Origin: Acephala macrosclerotiorum
Lineage: Eukaryota; Ascomycota; Leotiomycetes; Helotiales; Mollisiaceae
Direction: 5' to 3'
NCBI GenBank assembly: GCA_014904845.1
Contig: MU119207.1
Span: 485,199 to 549,198 of the forward strand
DNA: 64,000 nucleotides
Position 1 is the stretch's first letter. The number at the start of each line of letters is the position of its first letter. The notes under the pieces were generated by a model, which searched no databases, was not told where the DNA came from, and saw only the letters and a list, made by a program, of their open reading frames with translations. Position numbers and translations under genes: made by a program. Shown piece after piece: positions 1 through 10,747 of the stretch.

Positions 1-837
1 CAGCATTGGTAGCTCCAATATGGTTAGCAAGACATCCAAGCATGTTAGACGTCCTACCGCTGCCACTTTTCCATCCTAAGACAGTGCAGAGTGTTACTAA
101 TGTGCTTGTTTTCTGACTGCTGGCCTCTGGCACCCACCTTAGACTATCGTGGTCTTACTTCCTGCAGGACCGCCCACGAGGATTATTCAACTAGTCATCG
201 CTCTGTCAGAGAACATAATCACATCCTCAACAGGCGTGGAAAATGAGTCGGTGACTACCTTCGTGCCATCGCCCTTAATGAAGCAGCGAGACCTTGACTT
301 CTCATACTCCTCGCCTCCAACTTTCTCAATCACTTCTTTGATGATGACACATGCCTCTGGGAATCTCGGAGTTGGTATCGTTGCAGACCAAGCACCCTGT
401 CATCATATGACTGAATGTACTGTTAAGATTGGGGTCGCCGGCATACTCGGCCGGATAATCCAGAGGTGATTGCTCGACGAAAATCTTTTGGACCTTAAGG
501 AGCAACCCGACACATCGCTGATTCAAGACCAAGAGATCGAAACGGAGAATATTCTCTTTTGACTTGAGATAGTCCTTGAAGATGGAGGTCATGTTCAAAG
601 GGTGGACCTTTGGACGTGTTGACGAATTTTTGTTTGGCTTCTTGGCTTTGCTTCCGAGGTATTTCGCAACCAGCATCTCCACCATAACCAAGGGTTCACA
701 CGACGCTCTTGTCGGGAGCCAGTGTGGGGTACCAGGTCGGCCTTGTGCCCTGTTGTTTTGATTCAGAGCCTCGTTCATGAGGTCGACGTAGGTAGACATT
801 AGTCTCAACTTTCAATTCTTCTTTGAGGAAATGGGTA

Positions 838-1280
838 ATAGTCGGTCATCCTTCTTTGCTCGCTTCGCTCACAGTCGGCGTAAGCAAGTGTCGCGAGTAA
901 GCAAGTGTCTCTATTCAATTTTGTATGCAAAATATGCTCTTGAATCGCTAAATTTATCGCTTTTTAAGCTCTAAAAATAATAATAACTCAATTACCTTTT
1001 TAATGCACCTTTTAATAATTGTTTATAAATAAATTCAAATTCAAATTCAAATTTTTTATTAATTAAAATATTAATTTAAGTAGTTGTGCAATTAATATTA
1101 TTAATTTTATAGTTATCGCTTTTAATTTTGAGAGTAATTTTAGGTGCATTTTAGTGCGCAAAATCAAAAATTAATTTTGGTGGAGAATACTATATAAAAT
1201 TGAACAGAGACACTTACTTACTCGCGACACTTGCTTACGCCGACTGTGAGCGAAGCGAGCAAAGAAGGATGACCGACTAT
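838..1280. mobile_element. MITE with about 89-bp terminal inverted repeats and TA target duplication
   Basis: A 443-bp element is bounded by long inverted repeats beginning ATAGTCGGTCATCCTTCTTT. The left repeat (838-926) and the reverse complement of the right repeat (about 1192-1280) differ at only three places, all transitions. TA dinucleotides at 836-837 and 1281-1282 look like a target duplication, pointing to a Tc1/mariner-type non-autonomous element. The interior is highly AT-rich with no coding capacity. It interrupts the DUF6604 relic. Confidence 0.85.
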
Positions 1281-2905
1281 TAATGAGATCTTAGCGGTCT
1301 TGTTTAATCGCATAGTAGATTTTCCGTTGCGATCCTTCGACATGGCTGTTGCACTGACGCCCATGACCAAGTTGTAGTGTCGGAAGCATTCGCCAACATC
1401 TTCTGGGTGATCGCCAAGGAAAATCCAGGATGAATCTTGCTATTCGATCACTCTCTCAAAGTCGACCCATGCTATGATTGATCAGTCTGAGTACCTGAAA
1501 ACGTGAAAATGAACGCAGCGCTCTCAATTCCCCAGGTTGGTGTGGACCTTTTGGCTTTCATAATTGTCTTTTCAAGCGTGGGAGATTGAAAACGATAAAT
1601 GAAAGGCGAAGAGGATAATCGCCAACCTGATTCCTTTGGGACCTAGCCACTTTGCTGTGCTGCATTGTATAGATGGATAGCTGTGATAACAGCGCCCTGG
1701 TGACCGCCCAGTCCAATACCGATCTCATGCAGCTTCGTCAAGAAATGATTTGCGATCAGACCTGGCATCATGGGATTGTTTCTGAAGAGGAAGAACGCCC
1801 CAATTGTACCGAGCAGCCGGCTCAATCATTCCGCATGCGCCTAGATAATCTTCCCAAACACATTGCATGAAGTCTTTCTTCAAGGTGACATCAATCTGCT
1901 TCTTCACCGATTCCAGATTATCCCCATTTATCTTGTAGTAATGGTTGACGGCGTTGGTTTCACTGAACTTGAGAGACTGCTTGGGAGTTGCTGACATCCA
2001 CTTCTCCAGTTCCTTGGCTTCGCTTAAGCATTGCGACAGCCCAGCATCGCCAACAACACGACGCATATCGATGAATAGTTGAAGTCCGAACACAATCCAA
2101 GTGGGAATATTCTCTTCTGGATTGTTTGTCTTGAGGATGTTGAAGTCTTGAATGAATTGATCGTTGTAGAAATTGCGCTTAGCCTTAATTTGAGCTGCGA
2201 GGCCAAACAACGAGTAACATTTCAAGAGTACCTGCTCATCCGATGTCAACCGTAATCCAGTGTCTTGATCTTGTTGATAGAAGGGCAACTCTCACAACAA
2301 ACCACCGCATGATTTCGTATGTCTGGTTACAGAAGAAGATCTTAGGGGAGAGCTTGAAAGTAGCTCCAGTGTGAGCCCCGAAGTCCAGGGAGGTTTTGTC
2401 ATCGGTATTCGGATCGCAGTAGCCATTGTACAGGAACCGGATGATTGCACCATGGTTATCGAAATCAGGGAATTCGGCAATGAATTCTTCGTTAAGGCGA
2501 CGGAAAATGGCCATGGCGATATTCATCGTCAAGGCCGCTATGGTGAAAGCGATTTGGTGCTCTTTGTATTCTGCCCACTAGATCGGGGTCTGTCAGTATA
2601 TGGTGTTTTCAATATCCCATCCTTAAAATGACAATTTAAAGGCTTGAAGTACTTACAGTTTGACGAATATAGTGACGAATATTTGTCAAGTCTTTCAAAA
2701 GACAAAAGATTGCAAAAGACATATCTTCATCAGTAAGCTCTAGCTTATAAGTATCAGTGCCCACGCTTTTCGCAGACTTTGGCGACAGTAGAGCGTTAGA
2801 AATTTATTTGATAAGCTAATCAACCAAATCCTGAAATCGATTACCAAGATCTGCGGCAGTATTAATATTCTTTTGAACTTCAATATTCGTAATACGGCCG
2901 TTTCA

Positions 2906-3063
2906 GGGTTGCAAAATTTAAAAATATAAAAAAATATAAATTAAATTTTAAAATTAAATGTATAATATTTTTTTTTTATAAAAATATTAATAAATAATAT
3001 AATTAAAAAATAGCGCAATTATTTTAAATTATAATTATTATTTAATTTCATTTAATTATTTAT
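2906..3063. other. AT-rich insert inside the DUF6604 relic
   Basis: About 158 bp consisting almost only of A and T separates two coding blocks of the relic. It could be a degraded insertion or an AT-rich intron; there is a weak GTAATA donor at its coding-strand 5' end but no convincing acceptor. No repeats bound it that I can see. Confidence 0.5.
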
Positions 3064-3628
3064 TACGCTGCTTTTTCCAATGTCCGAATAATTCGAATAA
3101 GCACGTGCTCCTTCATCTTGTCCGAAATACACTTAGCGATCCGCGGAATATCTGCAACCCGGGCCATATGCTTTTGACCAGTGGCCTTCGTTTTTCCATT
3201 TTCCTTTTGGGTGACTGTTCTAGCCTTACCCTTCAATCTCCCAGTGCCTTCCCGTTGTTCCCATTTCCAGATGAAGTAGGGAAGAGATCGGACAATAGGT
3301 TGGACTCTTGTGCCTTGCTGGCGAGCCGGGTCATCACCTTTGAGGTGCCCGCCTTGCACTGCTTCTAGGTGTTGAAGAGGAATGGATCCACCGTAGGGAA
3401 TGCGGATCGAGGTTTGCTTGTGTATGAAGTGGAGTATTCAGGAGCTGGCGGATGTCTTTCGAAGTTTGGGCGAGTGAAAGTTGGCGAAAAGATCGAGAGT
3501 CGAATCGCCTTCGTCAGGCGCCTCGAGAGCGGTCGTGAAAGCGCCAGGACAAGGCTGCGGAAAGAGGCTGTGAAGGTGAGGAGCAAACAAGAAACAGCTT
3601 TTGAAGTCTTGAGAATATACGAATTCAC

Positions 3629-5478
3629 CTCATTGCCACCCTTTCAACAGCATACAAAACGCGCACAAAGAGCCCCGCAGCTTATTTTGGAAGCCACTTG
3701 ACTCGCTTACAATGCTCTCCATGTCCCAATCATTACTTAGCTTTGATCATTTCTCTGTCCATGCAGCTGGCCAAGCCATGGAAGAGGGCGAGACTGATGA
3801 CTTAGCTTAAGTTCACGTGGTAGCTGATAAGCAGCTGCGAGCCCTGGTCGTATGAACTGGAAAATGTCCCATAGAGATTGGGACAATCTATTAGGGCAAA
3901 TTTCATAGAATGAAATTGGACATTTGACTCGGATACGAAGCATGAAGGGCCATTTTCTTGTGTTCGACTCTAAGTTTCAGCCATCTGGTTCGAGAGGCGC
4001 CTTTAAAACTTATTTGCAATGTTGAGTTTCAAGCATATGCGGATTGTTTAGAGTATTTATAGCGTTCATAAGGAAAGAAGCATTTTAACTCAAATTCAAA
4101 CGCCGTCTTTCTTCGGGATCAAAATAACGAGCGGCACTCTGACGACTCGAAGGCTTTTTTGATCTTCCCGCCATGCTTGTATACGCTAAGGGGCTGAGCT
4201 GGGACACCTTGGCCGACTAGAGCTTGTCCTTCTTGGAAAAGTCGTGCATATCGTCCCAAGCAACTCAAGTAGATAGAAAATACTACGCTTTGGATGGATC
4301 AGCTTTGGCGTTCCTGAGACATGGGTCCCGCATTCCAACCTGCGGCCAGCCGACTGACAGCGCCAACTGCGACAGCGGCCGCTTTCGAGGCCTGGCGGCA
4401 GCCTGTTCCGTTCCAGCACCGCTACACTATGTTGGTGCGGCCGCAGCCTTGTTGAACTTCAGATATTACTGTGATGCACTGAGGCTTTTTAAAAGTCCCA
4501 AAACTCATGGTACATTCGAACAAACCGAGAACCGAACATAACCACCGCACAGCAGAAGCAGGAACATCACAACTTGATCAAGAAGTACAACATCCATTTT
4601 GACGGGCCCATAGATGCTGAGGAGTGGCCATCAAGTCATCGAGCAACGTTCATCAGCATTAAGAAACTGGGGCGATCGGAGTTTGTTGAGTATCGTGAAA
4701 GTGTTGCAGTTGACTCTGAGGAGAAACTGTGGCGGGGATATGCAAAACATAGAGCCGAACAGATCTCAAATTGGCGAGAATCTGCCACAATGGCAGGAAG
4801 AATGAAGCAGGCTGGCGAATGCCCCTGGAATCGGAAATATTGGCTCGATTTATGATCGAGGTAGCGTGTCGTGTGTGTCGGGCTCGCTTATGGAGTTCTG
4901 AATTGGGAGCAGCAGCTTCTGGTCAGCTGTCTGCGTCACTGGAGGAACGGAGGAGAGAACGAAGGCGATGCACCTATCGTTCTGGGAGACGAGGGCTCGA
5001 TAGGCTAGTGATAAGACCACTAATATCTGATGGTATAGCACTGACTTTGGGACTTAGCATTGGGCAAGGAGTCAACTTGTTGTTTGGTAATCGTGCTCGA
5101 GAGGCAATTGTCCATAATGTGAATCTGCAGCCAGCAACGCCGAAGAAATATGAACCCAATAGTGTATTTGGACTCCGAGCGACGAAGCGACTCGATCGTT
5201 TGCTAAGATGGAGGATAAAAGAGTCCCTGCTGGAGGAAAGAAGATCGGCGACTCTCTCCGGAGCACTCCATTCCGGCCTGATGGGGAGCCCATCGTCTTT
5301 CCCTTCCTTGTTTTGGAAGCAAAGTTTGAAAAGGGAAGGGGCAATTTCAGCGGCATTGAAACTCAGACAGCCTTGCCGTTCACGCTCTGCTCATATTTTT
5401 ACAGACATTTGCGAAATGCTTTAGCTCTACTTCTTATTCGTTCCGGAGCTCGCGATCGGAAAAGATGATTTCGATATT
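3629..5478. other. Intergenic stretch without a supportable gene
   Basis: Several short open frames occur on both strands, the most protein-like at 4574-4855 (plus). None has a convincing start, introns or family resemblance that I can name. It may contain old gene fragments. Confidence 0.4.
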
Positions 5479-5665
5479 TAGAAGGACAATCGAGAGGCTT
5501 TTAACCCCGCTCCGTCAAAAGAGTCAGCAATGCTCAAAAAGGTGGTCAAGATAGCGTACTCGTCAAAAATAGCCTTGAACTGGCTCGATGCGTCGACGAA
5601 GTCCTGATCTTGTTGGCAAGCTCGATTACGGCGATGAAGTCACCTATACTAAAACCGAAGCTCAT
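5479..5665 (-). pseudogene. Relic of the N-terminal domain of a fungal STAND/incompatibility protein
   Basis: From an ATG at 5665 the frame reads MSFGFSIGDFIAVIELANKI. After a one-base frame slip it continues DFVDASSQFKAIFDEYAIL and reaches a TAA at 5479-5481. The motif MSFGF.(V/I)GDF is a common start of fungal STAND/NLR-like and related proteins. What remains is about 60 residues, with no downstream effector or nucleotide-binding part. It lies upstream of the intact HET/NB-ARC gene on the other strand, so this locus probably held more than one recognition gene. Confidence 0.5.
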
Positions 5666-6348
5666 TGTGATATTAATCACAGCTCCGTCATTAGTACGCC
5701 AGAAGGCAGGCTGAGAGAGAGTGAGATAAGAGAAAGCAGAGAACAAAAGAGAATTGCTCTGATGTCGTCGGCTCTCAGCCTCACGAGGCTGGACTGCGCC
5801 CCCATGACAGACTCGGGCCTGATGCGTTGGCCACGTTAGACTTGCATAGGAGGCCGAGATTGGCCATTCGGGCCTCATGAAGCTGATCTGAGGAGTGTGC
5901 TAAATTGCCACTCCGCGAAATGCTCTGGCTGGAGTAGTCACTACCATTACACACCGCAAGGTATTAACATAGGAGGCACGGCCCGCTTCGTAGATCTTTG
6001 AGATGGAGCGGGTGAGTGCACAGCCAAGGTGCTGTCACGCGCGATCGTCTACAGATTGCAGCGACGACTAATCCGACACGTTCTTGCCGCCAACGCGAGT
6101 ATCTGGGGTCTTACAGAGCGTCTACTACGAAATCTGCCCATTCTGCATACTCAGAAATGATTTTGGTCGAAATTAGAGAACTTTTTTTTTTTTTTGATAT
6201 GGTCGCACGGGCCTTGGTCAGTCATAGCTCGGATGCTGCACAGCTCAGCTTCCCTGCACTGCCACGCACGAATTCACAAATTTAACCGGAACATTAAGTT
6301 CTTGTGAAATGTTGCCTTCAGAGCCATCTTGGCCTAATCTTCACAGAA
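5666..6348. other. Upstream region of the HET/NB-ARC/TPR gene
   Basis: No gene is supported. A run of T residues lies near 6182-6195. The region presumably holds the promoter of the plus-strand receptor gene that begins at 6349. Confidence 0.3.
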
Positions 6349-9149
6349 ATGCGTCTTCTGGAACTTAACGATAACGGCGACCTCAGCCTGATTGAGCGTG
6401 CTAGTGGCAGTATTCCAGAGTATGCTATCCTCTCGCATACTTGGGGGCCAGATGGCGACGAGGTCATTTACGAGGACCTCATCCAGGGTACAGGCAAGCA
6501 CAAGCCTGGCTATGAGAAGATTAGGTTCTGTGCAAAGCAAGCCGAGAGGGATGGGCTAAAATATTTCTGGATCGATACTTGCTGCATCAATAAGGCAAAT
6601 TTCACTGAGCTCTCAGAGGCCATCAACTCCATGTTTCGCTGGTACCGAAAAGCCACTCGGTGTTATGTGTATCTTTCGGATGTTCCGGAGCCCCAGAACC
6701 CTACGTCGACAGTGGAAGCAGCTTTCCCAAACAGCCGATGGTTCAAGCGAGGCTGGACGCTCCAAGAGCTCATAGCACCATCTGTCGTTCAGTTCTTCTC
6801 CCGAACAGGCAAATTTCTGGGCGACAAGACCTTGCTAGAGCAACAAATTCACCAAATAACAGGGATTGCTATTGAAGCTCTTCGAGGAAGCCCTCTATCT
6901 GAATTCGAATCGGCCGAGCGACTATCGTGGGCCGCAAGACGTGAAACGACAGTTGAAGAAGACGCTGCGTACTGCCTGTTAGGAATTTTTGACATTCATA
7001 TGCCGCTCATCTACGGTGAGGGACGGAGAAAAGCATTAGAAAGGCTTCAGAGGGAGGTTCAATTGTCATCAAATGCAGCATCGCTCGCCCCAATAGATTC
7101 TACTTGGATTGTGCCGTTCAGAAGGAATCCCAGCTTCACTGGTCGCCAATCTCAGCTTGCTCAACTTGAAGAGATGCTCTTTGCCAAAGATCACACCGCG
7201 AAGATTGCAATTACTGGACTCGGAGGTGTTGGAAAGACGCAGCTGGTGCTTGAGCTTCTCTACCGAACGAAAGAAAAGCACAACCACTTTTCGATCATCT
7301 GGATACCGGCAATCAGCTTAGAAAGTCTTTATCAGGCTTACCTTGACATTGCGCGGCAACTTGGAATACCCGGCTGGGAAGGCGAGAAGGCCGACGTGAA
7401 GAAGCTGGTGCAAGACTACCTGAGTAGGGATAGTGCAGGACAGTGGCTCCTTGTATTCGACAACGCCGATGACGACGAGATGTGGTTCGCCGAGCCGGGA
7501 CCTGAGAAAAGGCCAAGACCGGGGCGGCGCGGTTTGGTCGACTACCTCCCGAGAAGCAAGCAAGGATGCGTCATCTTCACTACGCGTAATAGGAAGGTTG
7601 CAGTCAAGCTCGCACAACAGAACGTCGTAGAAGTTCCAGAGATGGACGAAGAAGTGGCCACGCAACTACTGCAAAAGTGTCTTCTACATCCAGACATAGT
7701 CCACAACCAGCGGGACACGGCAGCCCTTCTCGCAGAGCTCACTTACCTTCCACTGGCCATTGTTCAGGCAGCCGCATATATTAACGAGAACGGTATCGTA
7801 CTGTCGGATTACTTATCGCTTCTGGTAGATCAAGAAGAAGTCGTCGACCTTCTTAGTGAAGAGTTTGAGGATGATGGGAGATACCGGGAGGCGAGGAACC
7901 CCGTGGCCATGACTTGGCTTATCTTGTTCGAGCAGATCCGGCGGCGCAACTCTCTTGCCGCCGATTACCTCTCGTTCATGGCCTGCGTAGATCCAAGGGA
8001 TATTCCGCAATCTCTTCTACCGCCAGGACCGTCGCGGAAGAAGGAGATAGATGCTATTGGAACGCTTCATGCGTATGCATTTATCACCAGACGGCCAGCA
8101 AATCTTGCACTGGATCTTCACCGGCTGGTGCATTTAGCGACACGGAACTGGCTTCGGAAAGAAGGGACGCTTACCCAGTCGGCGAACATAGCAATCGTGC
8201 GACTTGAGGAAATATTCCCGGACGATGACAACAAGAATAGGAGTGTTTGGAGGATGTACCTGCCACATGCGCGCTATACATTGGAATCTGATCTGGTCAA
8301 TAAAGATGGGGAGATATGGCTAGATCTTATGTGGAGATACGGAGTGTGTCTCTACAGGGACGGAAGGTGGAATGAGGCTGAGGCATCATTTACTCAAGTA
8401 CTCGAAACTCAAAAGACGGTGCTCGGTGTGGACCATCCAAATACGTTGGCCAGCATGGCGAACATAGCGTTGACATACAATGATCAAGGCCGATGGGACC
8501 AGGCTAAAGGACTATTTGTACAAGTAATAGAAATTAGTAAAAGGGTACTTGGCGCNNNNNNNNNNNNNNNNNNNNNNNNNNNNNNNNNNNNNNNNNNNNN
8601 NNNNNNNNNNNNNNNNNNNNNNNNNNNNNNNNNNNNNNNNNNNNNNNNNNNNNNNNNNNNNNNNNNNNNNNNNNNNNNNNNNNNNNNNNNNNNNNNNNNN
8701 NNNNNNNNNNNNNNNNNNNNNNNNNNNNNNNNNNNNNNNNNNNNNNNNNNNNNNNNNNNNNNNNNNNNNNNNNNNNNNNNNNNNNNNNNNNNNNNNNNNN
8801 NNNNNNNNNNNNNNNNNNNNNNNNNNNNNNGGTGTCGACGTATGAGAATCAAGGCCGATGGAACCAGGCCGAAGAGTTGAGTGTGCAAGTAATGGAAACG
8901 AGCAAGAGGGTACTTGGTCTAGAGCATCCACACACGTTGATTAGTATGGCCAACCTGGCGTCAATATACAAGGATCAAGGCCGATGGGACGAGGCCGAAA
9001 AGTTGTTTGTACAAGTGGTGATGACGAGCAAGAGGGTGTTTGGGGCGGAACATCCAAACACATTCACTAGTATAAACAACCTAACCATTACCCGGGAAGA
9101 CATGGGGCGAGACACGGAGTCTATAAAACTAATGAAAGATTGCGTATAG
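6349..9149 (+). CDS. HET / NB-ARC / TPR-repeat STAND receptor, assembly gap in the repeats
   Basis: A fungal NLR-like protein probably acting in heterokaryon incompatibility or innate recognition. The ATG at 6349 gives MRLLEL, the usual start of this HET subfamily. A HET domain follows (YAILSHTWG near residue 25, WIDTCCI, then RGWTLQELIAP), then a segment with CLLGIFDIHMPLIYGEG. The NB-ARC domain has P-loop GLGGVGKTQ near residue 290, Walker B-like WLLVFDN and FTTRNR. Tetratricopeptide repeats follow, about 42 residues each, with GRW.(Q/E)A and KRVLG..HP. Ns at 8556-8830 interrupt the repeats. The frame after the gap differs from that before it, so the N count is not the true gap length. A TAG at 9147-9149 ends the reading, but family-like sequence (LRKQILGIDH) continues in frame to a TGA at 9228-9230. 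The stop therefore looks like a recent CAG-to-TAG change. Confidence 0.9.
8556..8830. other. Assembly gap (Ns) within TPR repeats
   Basis: 275 undetermined bases lie between near-identical 126-bp TPR units. Near-identical tandem repeats are the likely reason for the gap. Confidence 0.98.
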
Positions 9150-9230
9150 CTACGGAAGCAGATCTTAGGCATTGATCATCTCGGTACTCTGTCGTCGTCT
9201 GCTGCATCAAGTAGGTTGGATAGAATCTGA

Positions 9231-10747
9231 AGATTAATCCTTCAGTTGCGGATGGACAGGAGAGCGTAATGATTTAGATTAATCATTAGGAAATGAAATG
9301 TCTGTGACAGTAGCTTCTGCCAAGTGTTCTAGATCCTTCGTCAAGAGAAGCCTGCAAAATACGAAGTATCACCTCCTGCAACCCCTACTTTTTGGAAGCC
9401 ACGACTGGCTAGAGATCTGCCAGGGCCTCCTTTTCCGACAGGGGTGAAAAGAATTCAGAGGCCTACAAAAGGTGACACCGGTTTTGCAGGCTACTGTATC
9501 AACAGATTATTCTAATATGTTTTTCTAAAAGTCTAATACTTTATCGAATTTCGAAGGCTTCGTGGCTGCGGGCTGGCACCTATGTATTGAGTTGGGGTGA
9601 AGGTTGGGATCCAGACTATGCTCACATCGGGAACGAATATATAATTCAATATACATTTAAAAAAAAAGTTGATTGATTACTTAATAATAATCCCGGCTTT
9701 TGATTGTGATTTTTAAGTTTGAGACAGTCAGATTATTTTTACGCTCTTTTCAATTATAATTAATTTTTATATTTAAAATTTTAAATAATATATATATTTA
9801 AATATATTATTTTATTTTTAATTTTTAATAAAAAATTTCAGATTTCAAATAATAACATGTTTTGAAATCCGTTTTAACTAGCAATTTCATTTCATTGGAA
9901 ATAATTACTAAGCGCTAATACTGCTTAATTTCTTTAAGCGAAAAACTCTTTCTGCTGCTGGGTAATTTGCGTCCAAGTGTCGATCGATAGAGCGAAGCCG
10001 TTCGATCGGCTGGGAATGTCCTTTTGCTTCGTTTGTGGAATTCATCACGAATTTGGTTAATGATAATTACTAGATTGATTTTCAGCGAACGAGCGCCTGC
10101 GTGGATTGATACTTACTACGCAAGAGATTTCGGAATCAGATTTGTGAGTCGACAAAGACGTGGATCTGAAAATGCAGGATGTCGTGCCCAAGCGTAGAAT
10201 CTGGAGGTCGTCTGTCGTCAGTGAACGTGAGAATGGACATGATAGAGTGCGAAGAGATCTTGAACGTGAGAAATAGCTCTTTGAGATTTGAATTTAGACT
10301 GAGTCGCAATTTTTGCATGACCAGTGGAGATGAGTCAAAAGCCAAAGACCACTCAAATCCGGGATGTGTGTGGGTGCCAGCGCAGGTTATCTAGTCTAGG
10401 GCACTCTTTTGTCCTTGGGAGGCTATCATGCGTTGGCGTGGTTGTATTCGTGGCTGCGAGGACGTTGTGGCCGCGCAGTTCAGCTCGTCCTAGCACATGC
10501 AGAGACAAGCAGCTCGTCGTGATCTTCGAGATGGCCGTGCAAACAGTGGTATCAGCAGAGTCTTGGTCTCACAGCTCTCTACCTTCGTACCGGGAGTTTG
10601 GTTTCTGAGCGTCGGACGGGAGAGGATGAGTGATTCACAAGCTAATTAGGAAGTTTCAATTTCATTCGAGCGGTAAGGAGACACGCAACGTGGGGCTGGT
10701 AGGTAAGTTTGACTTCCAATAATAGCTTCTTCTGCTAGTCAGAAAAC
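9231..10747. other. Intergenic region with an AT-rich tract at about 9640-9870
   Basis: No gene is supported. The AT-rich tract resembles the other degraded tracts in the window, probably an old RIP-affected insertion. Short open frames at 10130-10610 show no recognisable protein. Confidence 0.4.

Larger units (their letters stand above)
326..3628 (-). pseudogene. Degenerate DUF6604-type gene (fungal protein of unknown function), broken by stops, a MITE and an AT-rich tract
   Basis: Several minus-strand segments read in order like one fungal DUF6604-domain protein, a family I recognise from memory. The basic N-terminal part (3359-3063) contains GRLKGKAR and ends in IRTLEKAA. The next block (about 2890-2660) contains LTDEDMSFAIFCLLKDL and ends at a GTAAGT donor. 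It continues after an intron (about 2658-2586) with WAEYKEHQIAF. A central block covers 2585-1643 and a C-terminal block 808-326. The reading frame is destroyed: in-frame TAG at 2818-2816, TAA at 2806-2804, TAG at 1645-1643 and TAG at 1442-1440, plus a frame change near 1820. All four stops could come from CAG or CAA by C-to-T change, as in RIP. A MITE sits at 838-1280 and an AT-rich insert at about 2906-3063. The true N-terminus was not identified. Function of the intact family is unknown to me. Confidence 0.6.

Noticed and set aside
2906..3063. Interpretation of the AT-rich tract as an ordinary intron
   Set aside because: There is a weak donor and no clear acceptor, and composition is far more AT-rich than other introns here. 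Insertion or degraded DNA is equally likely.
4574..4855. Protein-like open frame on the plus strand (YNIHFDGPIDAEEW...)
   Set aside because: It has no ATG at its beginning, no recognisable domain and no supported upstream exon. It is kept only as a note in the intergenic entry.
8832..9149. Separate small TPR gene after the gap
   Set aside because: The repeats continue the same TPR series as before the Ns, and the frame difference is explained by an inexact gap length.
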